In this document: positions 1-7,223 of the stretch, piece after piece
Layout of the letters: each line of letters starts with the position of its first letter
Position numbering within the stretch: the stretch's first letter is position 1
Assembly (NCBI GenBank): GCA_029979325.1
Contig: JAPOHS010000039.1
Span: 1-9,621, forward strand
Source: Pseudomonadota bacterium
GTDB taxonomy: Bacteria > Pseudomonadota > Gammaproteobacteria > UBA11654
Reading direction: 5' to 3'
Length of the DNA: 9,621 bases
Made by a program: the position numbers and the translations under genes
The notes under the pieces: generated by a model
What the model was told of the DNA's origin: nothing
Seen by the model: only the letters and a program-made list of their open reading frames with translations
The model's database searches: none

Positions 1-655
1 CAACATAAAAAGTTTCTTCATGCTGGTAAATAGATTTCCACAAAATCAGGTTTCCAAACGAGGGCTTAAGGGTCAAGCGCTGAGCATTATGGCCTCTTGA
101 ATCTGCAAGTTCCACTGCAGCTGATAAAGCTCTTTCATATTGCACGAATCCCAGAGATAGATAAAAAGCAATCCATCCAATGGCAATAAAGCTAAATGTC
201 CTTTTTCTAGTTTTCACTGCACTAACTACAAGGATTAACGAAGGAACTGTAAAGAGCGGATCAACAATGGAAATATTATTCCACGTAACTCGCTCGTTTG
301 AGAAAGGCCAAAAGAGTTGAGTGCCATAAGAGGTGCATGCATCAAGCAGTCCATGCGTTGCATATCCTAAGAAGCTTGCTAGATAAACCGTCCTAAAACT
401 CATAGAACCTTTGGTCAGAGGAAAAACAAGAAGAGCAACAATGAGAGAACCAAATGGAATAAAAAAAAGTGAGTGACTGAACTGCCTGTGGTATTCAAGA
501 AATAGGATCGGATCATTTGATGACCGAATCAAAACATCTAGATCAGGTGCCAAGCCAGCAAGAAAACCGATAACCCCGATTCGAAGAATATTTTTCTTAT
601 TTGCAGTGGACTGTGCAAAAGCTGCACCAACCGTTCCTTGAGATATTGGATCCAT
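1..655 (-). CDS. YdjM-type membrane-bound metal-dependent hydrolase family protein (3' end missing)
   Basis: Reading leftward from the ATG at 655-653, the frame stays open for 218 codons to the window edge, so the C-terminus is missing. The N-terminus MDPISQGTVGAAFAQ fits the 'MDPxTxGxxGAxxAQ' opening of the YdjM/LexA-binding inner-membrane hydrolase family (DUF457, PF04307). Other family landmarks are GLAPDLDVL (residues 34-42), YHRQFSHSL (55-63) and HGLLDACTSYGTQLFWPF (101-118). Their His and Asp residues are the presumed metal ligands. Hydrophobic stretches near 23-43, 62-80, 88-104, 132-147 and 154-171 indicate a polytopic inner-membrane protein. The gene lies 23 nt after the crotonase-fold gene on the same strand and is probably the next gene of the gua operon, although no clear Shine-Dalgarno sequence precedes it. 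Family membership is well supported. Catalytic activity and substrate are not established for most of the family, and I assign none. Confidence 0.85.
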   Translation of the reverse strand, partial: MDPISQGTVGAAFAQSTANKKNILRIGVIGFLAGLAPDLDVLIRSSNDPILFLEYHRQFSHSLFFIPFGSLIVALLVFPLTKGSMSFRTVYLASFLGYATHGLLDACTSYGTQLFWPFSNERVTWNNISIVDPLFTVPSLILVVSAVKTRKRTFSFIAIGWIAFYLSLGFVQYERALSAAVELADSRGHNAQRLTLKPSFGNLILWKSIYQHEETFYV

Positions 656-678
656 ATTGATTCAGTAAATAGTATTAA

Positions 679-1482
679 TTATTTATCCTTCCAGTCAGGC
701 AGTCTTTTTTCTATGAAAGCATCGATGCCCTCTTTGGCATCATCTTTCAATAAATTATCACTCATGATCTTGGAGGTATATTTGTAGGCTTCTGATAAAT
801 CCATCTCTGCTTGAGCATAGAAAGCCTTCTTTCCAATTGAAACAGTCATTGATGATTTGCTCGCAATCTTTTCTGCTAATGTATTAACCTCTTCTGAAAG
901 ATCATCCTTATTAACCACATTATTGATCAAACCAATTTCTTTGGCCTTTTCAGCGTTAATGAAATCTCCGGTGAGAAGCATTTCCATTGCATTCTTCTTT
1001 TGCATATTTCTGGAAAGCGCAACCATGGGTGTTGAACAAAAAAGACCAATATTCACTCCTGGTGTTGCAAATTTAGATTCAGTCGAGGCAATTGCAAGGT
1101 CGCAACTTGCAACCAATTGACAACCAGCGGCTGTCGCAATACCGTCTACCTCGGCAATGACTGGCTGTGGTGAGTTGACTATTAACTGCATGAGTTTTGA
1201 ACAATGATCAAAAAGCCTTTGAAAAAAGGCATGCCCATTGTCTTCATTCTCTCTAGCAGAAGTTATTTCTTTCAAATCATGACCTGAGCAAAATACATTA
1301 CCATTCGCAGCTAAGACGATAACTCTTATAGATTGATCAGAAGATGCAGTTTCTAGCTCATCTTTAAGAATTTGGATCATGCTTTCAGATAAAGCATTTT
1401 TTTGATCTAAATTATTCATCGTAAGACGCAAAATTCCGTTGCCAGACTCTTCCTTAATCACGATTCTTGAAACTTTATTCAT
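679..1482 (-). CDS. Enoyl-CoA hydratase/isomerase (crotonase) superfamily protein, ECHDC3-like
   Basis: The 267-residue, full-length crotonase-fold protein has the oxyanion-hole segment FCSGHDLKE (64-72) and the second CoA/oxyanion segment ATAAGCQLVASCDLAIA (116-132). It also carries FATPGVNIGLFCSTP (138-152), which closely matches the ECHDC3 subfamily (human ECHDC3 has nearly the same block). The C-terminal part, with GKKAFYAQ and EGIDAFIEKRLPDW, also fits ECHDC3. Aligned to rat mitochondrial hydratase, Glu144 corresponds to Gln122 and Glu164 to Gly142, with the same 20-residue spacing. Both hydratase acid/base residues are therefore absent, so ordinary enoyl-CoA hydration is unlikely. CoA-thioester binding is plausible, but the reaction is unknown. 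The ATG overlaps the aquaporin stop by one base (TAATG), which suggests coupled translation. Fold is certain, subfamily likely, function uncertain. Confidence 0.93.
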   Translation of the reverse strand: MNKVSRIVIKEESGNGILRLTMNNLDQKNALSESMIQILKDELETASSDQSIRVIVLAANGNVFCSGHDLKEITSARENEDNGHAFFQRLFDHCSKLMQLIVNSPQPVIAEVDGIATAAGCQLVASCDLAIASTESKFATPGVNIGLFCSTPMVALSRNMQKKNAMEMLLTGDFINAEKAKEIGLINNVVNKDDLSEEVNTLAEKIASKSSMTVSIGKKAFYAQAEMDLSEAYKYTSKIMSDNLLKDDAKEGIDAFIEKRLPDWKDK

Positions 1483-1484
1483 TA
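1480..1484 (-). promoter_or_regulatory. TAATG stop/start overlap between channel and crotonase-fold gene
   Basis: On the minus strand the channel gene's TAA (1484-1482) shares its last A with the ATG (1482-1480) of the next gene. This 1-base overlap favours translational coupling. Only a distant GGA lies upstream as a possible ribosome-binding site. Confidence 0.7.
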
Positions 1485-2147
1485 TTTTTGAATTCCATCA
1501 CCCTCTATAAATTGCATAAATAGCATGGCTAAACAAGCTCCCAAGAGCTGAAAGACAATGAACGGCACTATAAACTCTGGGTTTATTCCAGTAAAAGTAT
1601 CACTGAATCCTCTGGCAAAAGTCACTGCTGGATTTGCGAAAGAGGTTGAAGATGTAAACCAATACCCCGCAGAGATATATAATCCAACTGCTGGTGCAAC
1701 AGCGAGAGTGCTCAATTTTCTTACCCCAAGAATGGTGATAATAAGGCCAAAAGTTGCGATCAATTCACTGAAATATATATTCAATCCGCTTCTTTCATTT
1801 GCAGAAATTTGTATTGGTTCTAAGCCAAACATTGTATTAGCTAGTATTGCACCAAAAAATCCCCCAGCAACTTGGAAGCTAATAAAATAAGAGAATTGCT
1901 TCAGTGTTAATTCTTTCTTTAGAAGCATAATCAAGCTAACTGCAGGATTAAAGTGTGCGCCTGAAACCGAGATAAATATCCAAATCAATGCAGTCAGTCC
2001 TGCTCCAGTTGCTATTGTGTTTGCCAGTAGCACGCTAAGCTGATCTGAAGATAAGTTCTGAGCCATTATCCCAGAGCCAATAACAATCATTACAAGAAAG
2101 CATGTTCCAACAAATTCAGCTAAAAGTTTTCTTATTATCTTATTCAT
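1482..2147 (-). CDS. Aquaporin / MIP-family channel lacking the filter arginine
   Basis: This is a 221-residue inner-membrane channel of the major intrinsic protein family, with six hydrophobic helices in two inverted halves and AEFVGT (10-15) in helix 1. The two pore motifs are SGAHFNPAVS (62-71) and SFANPAVTFARGF (169-181), so both NPA boxes are intact. Water-selective AqpZ and glycerol facilitator GlpF carry Arg directly after the second NPA; here it is Val175. The NPAVT-type second box occurs in a bacterial subgroup that includes AqpS-like channels linked to arsenic operons, so small neutral solutes or metalloid hydroxides are possible cargo (inference). The ATG at 2147 is chosen because it forms an ATGA overlap with the methyltransferase stop and gives the usual short N-terminus before helix 1. 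An upstream in-frame start at 2180 would add 11 residues inside the preceding gene. Family is certain; substrate is not. Confidence 0.93.
   Translation of the reverse strand: MNKIIRKLLAEFVGTCFLVMIVIGSGIMAQNLSSDQLSVLLANTIATGAGLTALIWIFISVSGAHFNPAVSLIMLLKKELTLKQFSYFISFQVAGGFFGAILANTMFGLEPIQISANERSGLNIYFSELIATFGLIITILGVRKLSTLAVAPAVGLYISAGYWFTSSTSFANPAVTFARGFSDTFTGINPEFIVPFIVFQLLGACLAMLFMQFIEGDGIQK
2144..2147 (-). promoter_or_regulatory. ATGA overlap deciding the channel start
   Basis: The channel ATG (2147-2145) overlaps the methyltransferase TGA (2146-2144). A TGGA stretch just upstream can act as a weak ribosome-binding site. This is the usual signature of translational coupling and is why the start at 2147 is preferred over 2180. 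Confidence 0.75.
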
Positions 2148-2761
2148 TTTTTTCCAGTTACGACCAAGGTACCTGGCCAATCTTTTTTTTCGCCCGAGTG
2201 CCAGCTTTGAACTTCATTCAATCCAGCCGTTTCAAAAATATCAATCCACTCTGATTCTTTTAACATTAGCATCCGAGTGCCAACTTCTTCTTGCCATGAG
2301 TGTGAATCAGCATTTTCATAATAATGATCTACCCCAACAATTAATCTCCCATTATTGCTGAGCCATGAATCTGTAATTTTTTTTACAGTCTTTAAAGGAT
2401 CATCTAAATAATAAAGAACTTCCATGGAATGAATTACATCGTATTGATCGTCTGAATCAAAAGAATTGATATCTGCAAGAATATATTTTGTATCACCACC
2501 TCTTGATTCGGCATTGGCTATCATTTGCCTCGCACCATCAATTCCTACTGATTGACCACATAATATATTGTTAGCAACATCACGAACTACCCATCCATTT
2601 CCACAACCAAGATCTAAAAAACTAAAATTTTTGCCTATTTTTTCTCTTTCCTCTAAAGCGAAATCTATCATTTCTTTAACAGGCATCGCATGAGTATTTT
2701 CCATGCCAACATCTTTACCTTGTTCGGCCCATTCTCCAAATATATCAATTGCTTTTTTCAT
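2144..2761 (-). CDS. Class I SAM-dependent methyltransferase
   Basis: This 205-residue protein has a Rossmann-fold methyltransferase core. Motif I is FLDLGCGNG (48-56) and binds S-adenosylmethionine. The acidic residue after strand 2 is Asp75 in VGIDGA (72-77), the motif II region is ADINSF (96-101), and [10 protein letters not shown] (113-122) is the post-core motif typical of small-molecule methyltransferases (Methyltransf_11/25 type). The C-terminal half has [14 protein letters not shown] (168-181), a common substrate-side segment. Only Cys53 and Cys68 are present, so the three-cysteine set of ArsM arsenite methyltransferases is missing. There is no rRNA- or tRNA-binding domain and no UbiG- or UbiE-specific signature that I recognise, so the substrate is unknown. 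The start at 2761 is chosen for the ATGA overlap with guaA; an in-frame GTG at 2767 would add two residues. It is cotranscribed with guaA and the channel. Confidence 0.88.
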   Translation of the reverse strand: MKKAIDIFGEWAEQGKDVGMENTHAMPVKEMIDFALEEREKIGKNFSFLDLGCGNGWVVRDVANNILCGQSVGIDGARQMIANAESRGGDTKYILADINSFDSDDQYDVIHSMEVLYYLDDPLKTVKKITDSWLSNNGRLIVGVDHYYENADSHSWQEEVGTRMLMLKESEWIDIFETAGLNEVQSWHSGEKKDWPGTLVVTGKK

Positions 2762-2769
2762 TCCCACTC
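2758..2769 (-). promoter_or_regulatory. ATGA overlap and embedded ribosome-binding site at the guaA/methyltransferase junction
   Basis: The methyltransferase ATG (2761-2759) overlaps the guaA TGA (2760-2758). The purine-rich GAGTGGGA just upstream codes for the conserved C-terminal Glu-Trp-Glu of GuaA and may double as a ribosome-binding site, although the spacing is short. Confidence 0.6.
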
Positions 2770-4302
2770 AATAGTTGATGGTGGTTTTGAGGATATATCT
2801 AACGTGACTCTTGAAATACCAGAGACTTCATTGATGATTCGTGTTGATACATGATCCAAAAATTCATAAGGCAATTTAGCCGAATTTGCCGTCATAAAAT
2901 CAGTTGTCTCCACTGCTCTTAAAGCAATGACATATTCATATTTTCTCCCATCGCCCATGACGCCAACAGATTTGACTGGTAGAAAAACTGCAAATGCCTG
3001 ACTTACTTTGTCGTATAGATTCTCTTTATGTAGTTCCTCAATAAAAATATCGTCGGCCAACCTCAATAGATCAGCGTACTCTTTTTTAACTTCTCCTAAG
3101 ATTCTCACTCCCAAGCCAGGACCTGGGAAAGGATGTCGATCAACCAACTTTGAGGTCAGTCCAAGTTCTTTGCCAATTTTTCTTACCTCGTCTTTGAATA
3201 AATCCCTAAGAGGCTCTACCAGTTTTAATTTCATATCCTCAGGGAGGCCGCCAACGTTATGATGTGACTTAATTACATGAGCTTTTCCCGTCTTCGATCC
3301 TGCTGACTCTATAACATCTGGGTAAATGGTTCCTTGAGCCAACCATTTCACATTTTCTAACTTTGAAGCTTCATCCTCAAAAACCTCTATGAATGTTCGA
3401 CCAATTATTTTTCTCTTGTCCTCTGGATCATCAATACCTTTAAGCCTCTCCAAAAAAATATCCTCAGCATTGACTCTGATGACATTGAGATTCATATGCT
3501 CTGAGAATGTCTCCATGACCTGATCACCTTCATTTAGACGAAGAAGACCATTGTCTACGAAAATACAGACCAATTGATCACCGATCGCTTTGTGCAAAAG
3601 GGCAGCTACAACTGAGGAATCAACACCACCTGATAATCCGAGAAGAACCTGATCATCGCCAACCGCTTCCTGAACTTCTTTGATGTCTTTTTCAATGATT
3701 TTTCCTGGATTCCAATCATTTCCACATCCACAAATATTGTGAACAAAGTTTTCAATGATTCTCTGTCCGCAACTTGTATGAGTGACCTCAGGGTGGAATT
3801 GGAGCCCGTAAAATGATTTATCTTCATTTGCCATTGCCGCTGAAGGTGAGTTTGCACTGGTACATATTGTTTGGAATCCCTCAGGCAAAAATTCAACTCT
3901 GTCTCCATGGCTCATCCAAACCGCTTGCTCGCCATCAGTCTCAATGCCCTCCAAAAGACGGCTATTTGCTTCCATTTTTGCATCGGCATGACCAAATTCT
4001 CTTTCATTGGATGGTGAAACTTTCCCTCCGAGTTGTTCTGTCATCACTTGCATCCCGTAACAAATACCTAGAATGGGAAGATCCATTGAGTAAATCTCTT
4101 TGGATGGTTTGGGTGCATCATCAATGAATGCAGATTCGGGTCCGCCTGAGAGTATTAATCCAGATGGCTTAAATGATTCAATGGCGTTGAAATCAATATC
4201 GCCTATATAGATCTCACTATAAACACCCGCCTCCCGAACTCTTCTTGCAATCAGTTGGGTATATTGTGAACCAAAATCAAGTATGAGAATTCTGTCTTGC
4301 AT
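2758..4302 (-). CDS. guaA: GMP synthase (glutamine-hydrolysing)
   Basis: The enzyme makes GMP from XMP, ATP and glutamine, the last step of de novo guanine nucleotide synthesis in the cytoplasm. At 514 residues it is close to the usual length (E. coli 525). The N-terminal class I glutamine amidotransferase domain has SGGPES (52-57), nucleophile Cys81 in GICYGMQ, and His170/Glu172 in LQFHPEV, so the catalytic triad is complete. The ATP pyrophosphatase domain starts near residue 200 with the PP-loop SGGVDSS (224-230). The dimerisation domain includes [11 protein letters not shown] and ends in the canonical KPPSTIEWE. The ATG at 4302 lies 6 nt after the guaB stop, and the C-terminus overlaps the next start, so the gene sits mid-operon. 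No strong Shine-Dalgarno sequence precedes it, consistent with coupling to guaB. Confidence 0.99.
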   Translation of the reverse strand: MQDRILILDFGSQYTQLIARRVREAGVYSEIYIGDIDFNAIESFKPSGLILSGGPESAFIDDAPKPSKEIYSMDLPILGICYGMQVMTEQLGGKVSPSNEREFGHADAKMEANSRLLEGIETDGEQAVWMSHGDRVEFLPEGFQTICTSANSPSAAMANEDKSFYGLQFHPEVTHTSCGQRIIENFVHNICGCGNDWNPGKIIEKDIKEVQEAVGDDQVLLGLSGGVDSSVVAALLHKAIGDQLVCIFVDNGLLRLNEGDQVMETFSEHMNLNVIRVNAEDIFLERLKGIDDPEDKRKIIGRTFIEVFEDEASKLENVKWLAQGTIYPDVIESAGSKTGKAHVIKSHHNVGGLPEDMKLKLVEPLRDLFKDEVRKIGKELGLTSKLVDRHPFPGPGLGVRILGEVKKEYADLLRLADDIFIEELHKENLYDKVSQAFAVFLPVKSVGVMGDGRKYEYVIALRAVETTDFMTANSAKLPYEFLDHVSTRIINEVSGISRVTLDISSKPPSTIEWE

Positions 4303-4308
4303 TAAGAA

Positions 4309-5775
4309 CTAATCGACAGAGTAATTGGGTGCTTCTTTGGTGATGCTGACATCGTGAACATGCCCTTCTCTTTTTCCAGAATCTGTGATTCTGACAAACT
4401 CAGTTTTTGTCTGGAGTTCCTGGATATCTTTACATCCTGTGTATCCCATTGACTGTCGCAATCCACCAACAAGCTGTTCGATGATTTTTGAAAGCTTCCC
4501 TTTATAAGGCACCCTTCCTTCAATGCCCTCTGGGACCAATTTTTCTGCCTCCTCTACATCGCTTTGGAAATATCGATCCTTGGAGCCGTGTTGTTGAGCC
4601 ATTGCTCCCAAAGAGCCCATACCACGATATGATTTAAAACTTCTTCCTTGATAAAGCTCTATCTCACCTGGTGATTCCTCTGTTCCAGCAAATAGACTGC
4701 CCAACATGATACTGTCAGCACCTGCTGCAATTGCTTTTGCTATGTCTCCTGAATAACGAATGCCACCATCTGCGATGATGCATGTATCTGTTCCCTTCAG
4801 CTCTGTTGCAACATCAGCAATTGCTGTGACTTGAGGCATACCGGCTCCTGCAACCACGCGAGTAGTGCATATTGAGCCAGGGCCTATTCCAACTTTAACC
4901 GCATCTGCTCCTGCTTCTGCAAGGGCTTTCGCAGCCTCTCCTGTCGCAATGTTTCCAGCAATGACCTCTAGATCAGAGTGCATGTTCTTTATTGATTTAA
5001 CCTGATTGATCACCCCTTCGGTGTGTGCATGTGCCGTATCTACAACGATCACATCTACACCAGCTGATTTGAGTGCCTCTACCCTATCCTGAGAACCATC
5101 GCCAACACCAACAGCTGCTCCAACCAAAAGTGCGCCATTCCCGTCTTTTGACGCGAGCGGAAAGTCTGTCGCTTTCTGAAAGTCCTTGGCAGTGACCATT
5201 CCTTTTAACTCGAACGAATCATTAACCACCAGCACTTTCTCAATTCTGTGCTGATGGAGCAATCTCAAAACCTCTTCCTCATCTGCACCCTCTTTGACGG
5301 TGACAAGCTTATCCTTGGGAGTCATCACACTGCTTACCAAGCCATCAAGATTGGTTTCAAATCTTAGATCACGATTGGTGACAATACCCACTGTTATGCC
5401 ATTATCAACGACTGGTACACCTGAGATATTATTGAACTTTGTGATATCCAAGACCTCTCTGATGGTGATGTCAGGACTGACTGTGACTGGGTCAGAAATA
5501 ATTCCGCTTGCAAACTTTTTTACCCTATTGACTTGTGATGCTTGCTCTTCAACGCTGAAGTTCTTATGGATGATTCCTATCCCGCCCTCTTGTGCAATAG
5601 CGATTGCGAGCTGATATTCAGTCACTGTGTCCATGGCTGCAGACAATAATGGAATTCGGATAGAAAGATTTCTTGTCAGTTTCGTTGAGAGATTTGTTTC
5701 GCGAGGAAGGACATCCGAGTAGTTCGGTTTGAGAAGTACATCGTCGAATGTTAAGGCAGTTTTCTCTATCGTCAT
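4309..5775 (-). CDS. guaB: Inosine-5'-monophosphate dehydrogenase
   Basis: The enzyme oxidises IMP to XMP with NAD+, the committed step of guanine nucleotide synthesis. The (beta/alpha)8 barrel opens with [11 protein letters not shown] (7-17). It is interrupted by two CBS domains (about 93-150 and 152-208), which in this family bind purine nucleotides and tune activity. The catalytic loop is [11 protein letters not shown] (296-306) with nucleophile Cys303. [11 protein letters not shown] (334-344) binds phosphate, and the mobile flap carries Arg401-Tyr402. The start at 5775 is chosen because it gives 488 residues, exactly the E. coli GuaB length, a matching N-terminus, and a GGAA element about 7 nt upstream. 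In-frame ATGs at 5781 and 5787 would add two or four residues. The gene leads the gua operon, transcribed from the promoter at 5812-5839 and divergent from xseA. Confidence 0.99.
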   Translation of the reverse strand: MTIEKTALTFDDVLLKPNYSDVLPRETNLSTKLTRNLSIRIPLLSAAMDTVTEYQLAIAIAQEGGIGIIHKNFSVEEQASQVNRVKKFASGIISDPVTVSPDITIREVLDITKFNNISGVPVVDNGITVGIVTNRDLRFETNLDGLVSSVMTPKDKLVTVKEGADEEEVLRLLHQHRIEKVLVVNDSFELKGMVTAKDFQKATDFPLASKDGNGALLVGAAVGVGDGSQDRVEALKSAGVDVIVVDTAHAHTEGVINQVKSIKNMHSDLEVIAGNIATGEAAKALAEAGADAVKVGIGPGSICTTRVVAGAGMPQVTAIADVATELKGTDTCIIADGGIRYSGDIAKAIAAGADSIMLGSLFAGTEESPGEIELYQGRSFKSYRGMGSLGAMAQQHGSKDRYFQSDVEEAEKLVPEGIEGRVPYKGKLSKIIEQLVGGLRQSMGYTGCKDIQELQTKTEFVRITDSGKREGHVHDVSITKEAPNYSVD

Positions 5776-5811
5776 TGACATTTCCATTTATATGATGGAT
5801 TTGTCAATGGA

Positions 5812-5839
5812 ATTTTACACTCCTTGAGTTATTTGTAAA
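5812..5839 (-). promoter_or_regulatory. Predicted sigma-70 promoter of the gua operon
   Basis: On the minus strand, TTTACA (5839-5834) and TAAAAT (5817-5812) each match the -35 and -10 consensus at five of six bases, with a 16-nt spacer. Transcription would start near 5805, leaving about 30 nt before the guaB ATG at 5775. I see no PurR-like palindrome. Confidence 0.65.
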
Positions 5840-5859
5840 CTGAAGCCTGTTCAATTTTG

Positions 5860-5865
5860 TATAAT
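5860..5865 (+). promoter_or_regulatory. Perfect -10 element of xseA, implying a leaderless transcript
   Basis: TATAAT at 5860-5865 is followed by six T and then the xseA ATG at 5872, so the expected transcription start falls on or next to the A of the start codon. No Shine-Dalgarno sequence precedes the ATG. The -35 region is poor: TAAACT at 5836-5841 matches three of six bases with an 18-nt spacer. Confidence 0.55.
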
Positions 5866-5871
5866 TTTTTT

Positions 5872-7221
5872 ATGGATCCATTCGAAAACCAAGAACACAT
5901 ATACAGCATTTCCGAATTAAATGATGAGGTGGCCTCAACTTTGACAGAGGCTTTTGGTGTTATTTGGGTTGAAGGAGAAATATCAAACCTAATGCGGTCT
6001 GCAGCAGGTCATGTTTACTTCTCACTCAAAGACGAGTCTGCCAGTGTTCGCTGCGCCATGTTTAGGATGCAAAATCAATCTCTTGATTTTGAATTAAGAG
6101 ATGGCATGCAGATGCTTGCAAGAGCAAAAGTGGGGCTCTATAAACAGAGAGGTGAATTTCAACTGATTGTAGAGTATGCAGAGGAAAGCGGTGAGGGTTT
6201 GCTGAGGCAAAAGTTTGAACTTCTAAAACAAACACTGCAGAAAGAGGGCTTATTTGATGAGGTTCATAAAAAGCCTCTGCCAAAAATGCCTGAAACAATA
6301 GGACTGGTCACCTCACCGAAGGGTGCTGCAGTTCAAGACATAATAAAAACAATCAAAAGACGTTATCCCATGGTGGGTGTTATTGTTTATCCCACTCTCG
6401 TTCAAGGCAATGAAGCCACAAAAAAAATTGCTTCAGCAATAGATATTGCAAATGAGAGAGATGAATGCGATGTCATCATCATATCCAGAGGTGGCGGTTC
6501 TCTCGAAGACCTTTGGTGCTTTAATGAAGAATTGGTTGCGCGTTCAATCTTTGATTCCAAAATTCCGATTATCTCAGGAATTGGTCATGAAACAGACTTC
6601 ACCATAGCGGATCTGGTTGCTGACCTGAGGGCTGCTACTCCAACTGCAGCAGCTGAAATTGCACTTCCTACGACAAACCAGATCATTGATCATTTAAACC
6701 GTTACATGTTTGATATCAGTCAACTCATTGACTATAAAGTTAATGATTTTAGACATCAGCTAAAATCTGCATCTCTTCGAATGCAGGCAAATCATCCGCA
6801 GTCGAAATTACAATTCAATATGCAAAAGCTTGATCTGATCAATGAGAAAATGCAAAAGTTGCCAATGATGCAATTGAGAGATCTCAAAAATATCTTTAAA
6901 ATCTCTTTTTCAAAACTTCTCGCAATCAATCCCAAAATAAATATCGAGTCAGAAAGGCAAAACCTTAGAATCAAAGATATGGCACTATCAAATGCCATGG
7001 TTGGTCTTATTGAGAGCAAAAGAAATCATTTCTCCGTGCTCACGGCTCAATTGGAAGGAGCATCACCACTTCAATCATTGAATAGAGGTTATGCACTTGT
7101 GACCAGTGAAGATGGTCAAAATATAAAATCAGTTAAGAAGATTAAAACCGGAAAAACAGTCAAGACAAAACTATCGGATGGTTCTTTTATATCAAGGGTT
7201 GAAAAGATCAACTCAGATTGA
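5872..7221 (+). CDS. xseA: Exodeoxyribonuclease VII large subunit
   Basis: XseA is the large, catalytic subunit of exonuclease VII, which degrades single-stranded DNA from both ends with the small subunit XseB; no xseB lies in this window. The 449-residue protein compares with 456 in E. coli. An N-terminal OB-fold DNA-binding domain (about 10-105) contains WVEGEISN (32-39), GHVYFSLKD (46-54) and VRCAMFR (59-65). The catalytic domain contains TSPKGAAVQD (147-156), ISRGGGSLEDLW (204-215) and GIGHETDF (236-243). Asp156, Arg206, His239 and Asp242 match E. coli Asp155, Arg205, His238 and Asp241. A long helical segment (about 270-390) leads to the C-terminal SPLQSLNRGYALV block. The ATG at 5872 is chosen over a TTG at 5857 because the latter lies inside the -10 element. 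Only 2 nt separate its stop from that of convergent der. Confidence 0.98.
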   Translation: MDPFENQEHIYSISELNDEVASTLTEAFGVIWVEGEISNLMRSAAGHVYFSLKDESASVRCAMFRMQNQSLDFELRDGMQMLARAKVGLYKQRGEFQLIVEYAEESGEGLLRQKFELLKQTLQKEGLFDEVHKKPLPKMPETIGLVTSPKGAAVQDIIKTIKRRYPMVGVIVYPTLVQGNEATKKIASAIDIANERDECDVIIISRGGGSLEDLWCFNEELVARSIFDSKIPIISGIGHETDFTIADLVADLRAATPTAAAEIALPTTNQIIDHLNRYMFDISQLIDYKVNDFRHQLKSASLRMQANHPQSKLQFNMQKLDLINEKMQKLPMMQLRDLKNIFKISFSKLLAINPKINIESERQNLRIKDMALSNAMVGLIESKRNHFSVLTAQLEGASPLQSLNRGYALVTSEDGQNIKSVKKIKTGKTVKTKLSDGSFISRVEKINSD

Positions 7222-7223
7222 GG

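Noticed and set aside
2144..2761. ArsM-type arsenite methyltransferase, given the AqpS-like channel next door.
   Set aside because: Only two cysteines are present, one of them inside SAM motif I, and no arsR, arsC or other ars gene is in the window.
3813..4127. Open frames on the opposite strand inside guaA, guaB, xseA, the channel and the crotonase-fold gene.
   Set aside because: They are overlapped by strongly conserved proteins, have no recognisable domains and lack initiation signals; they are shadow frames.
5772..5807. An 11-codon TTG-started leader frame ending in an ATGA overlap with the guaB start at 5775, with AAGGAG upstream at 5825-5820.
   Set aside because: The AAGGAG lies inside the predicted promoter spacer and would not be in the transcript, and a TTG-started peptide this short has no other support.
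5785..5807. TTGACA (5807-5802, minus strand) with TATAAA (5792-5787) as a guaB promoter.
   Set aside because: The spacer is only 9 nt, and no -10-like hexamer occurs at 16-18 nt. TTTACA/TAAAAT with a 16-nt spacer is better.
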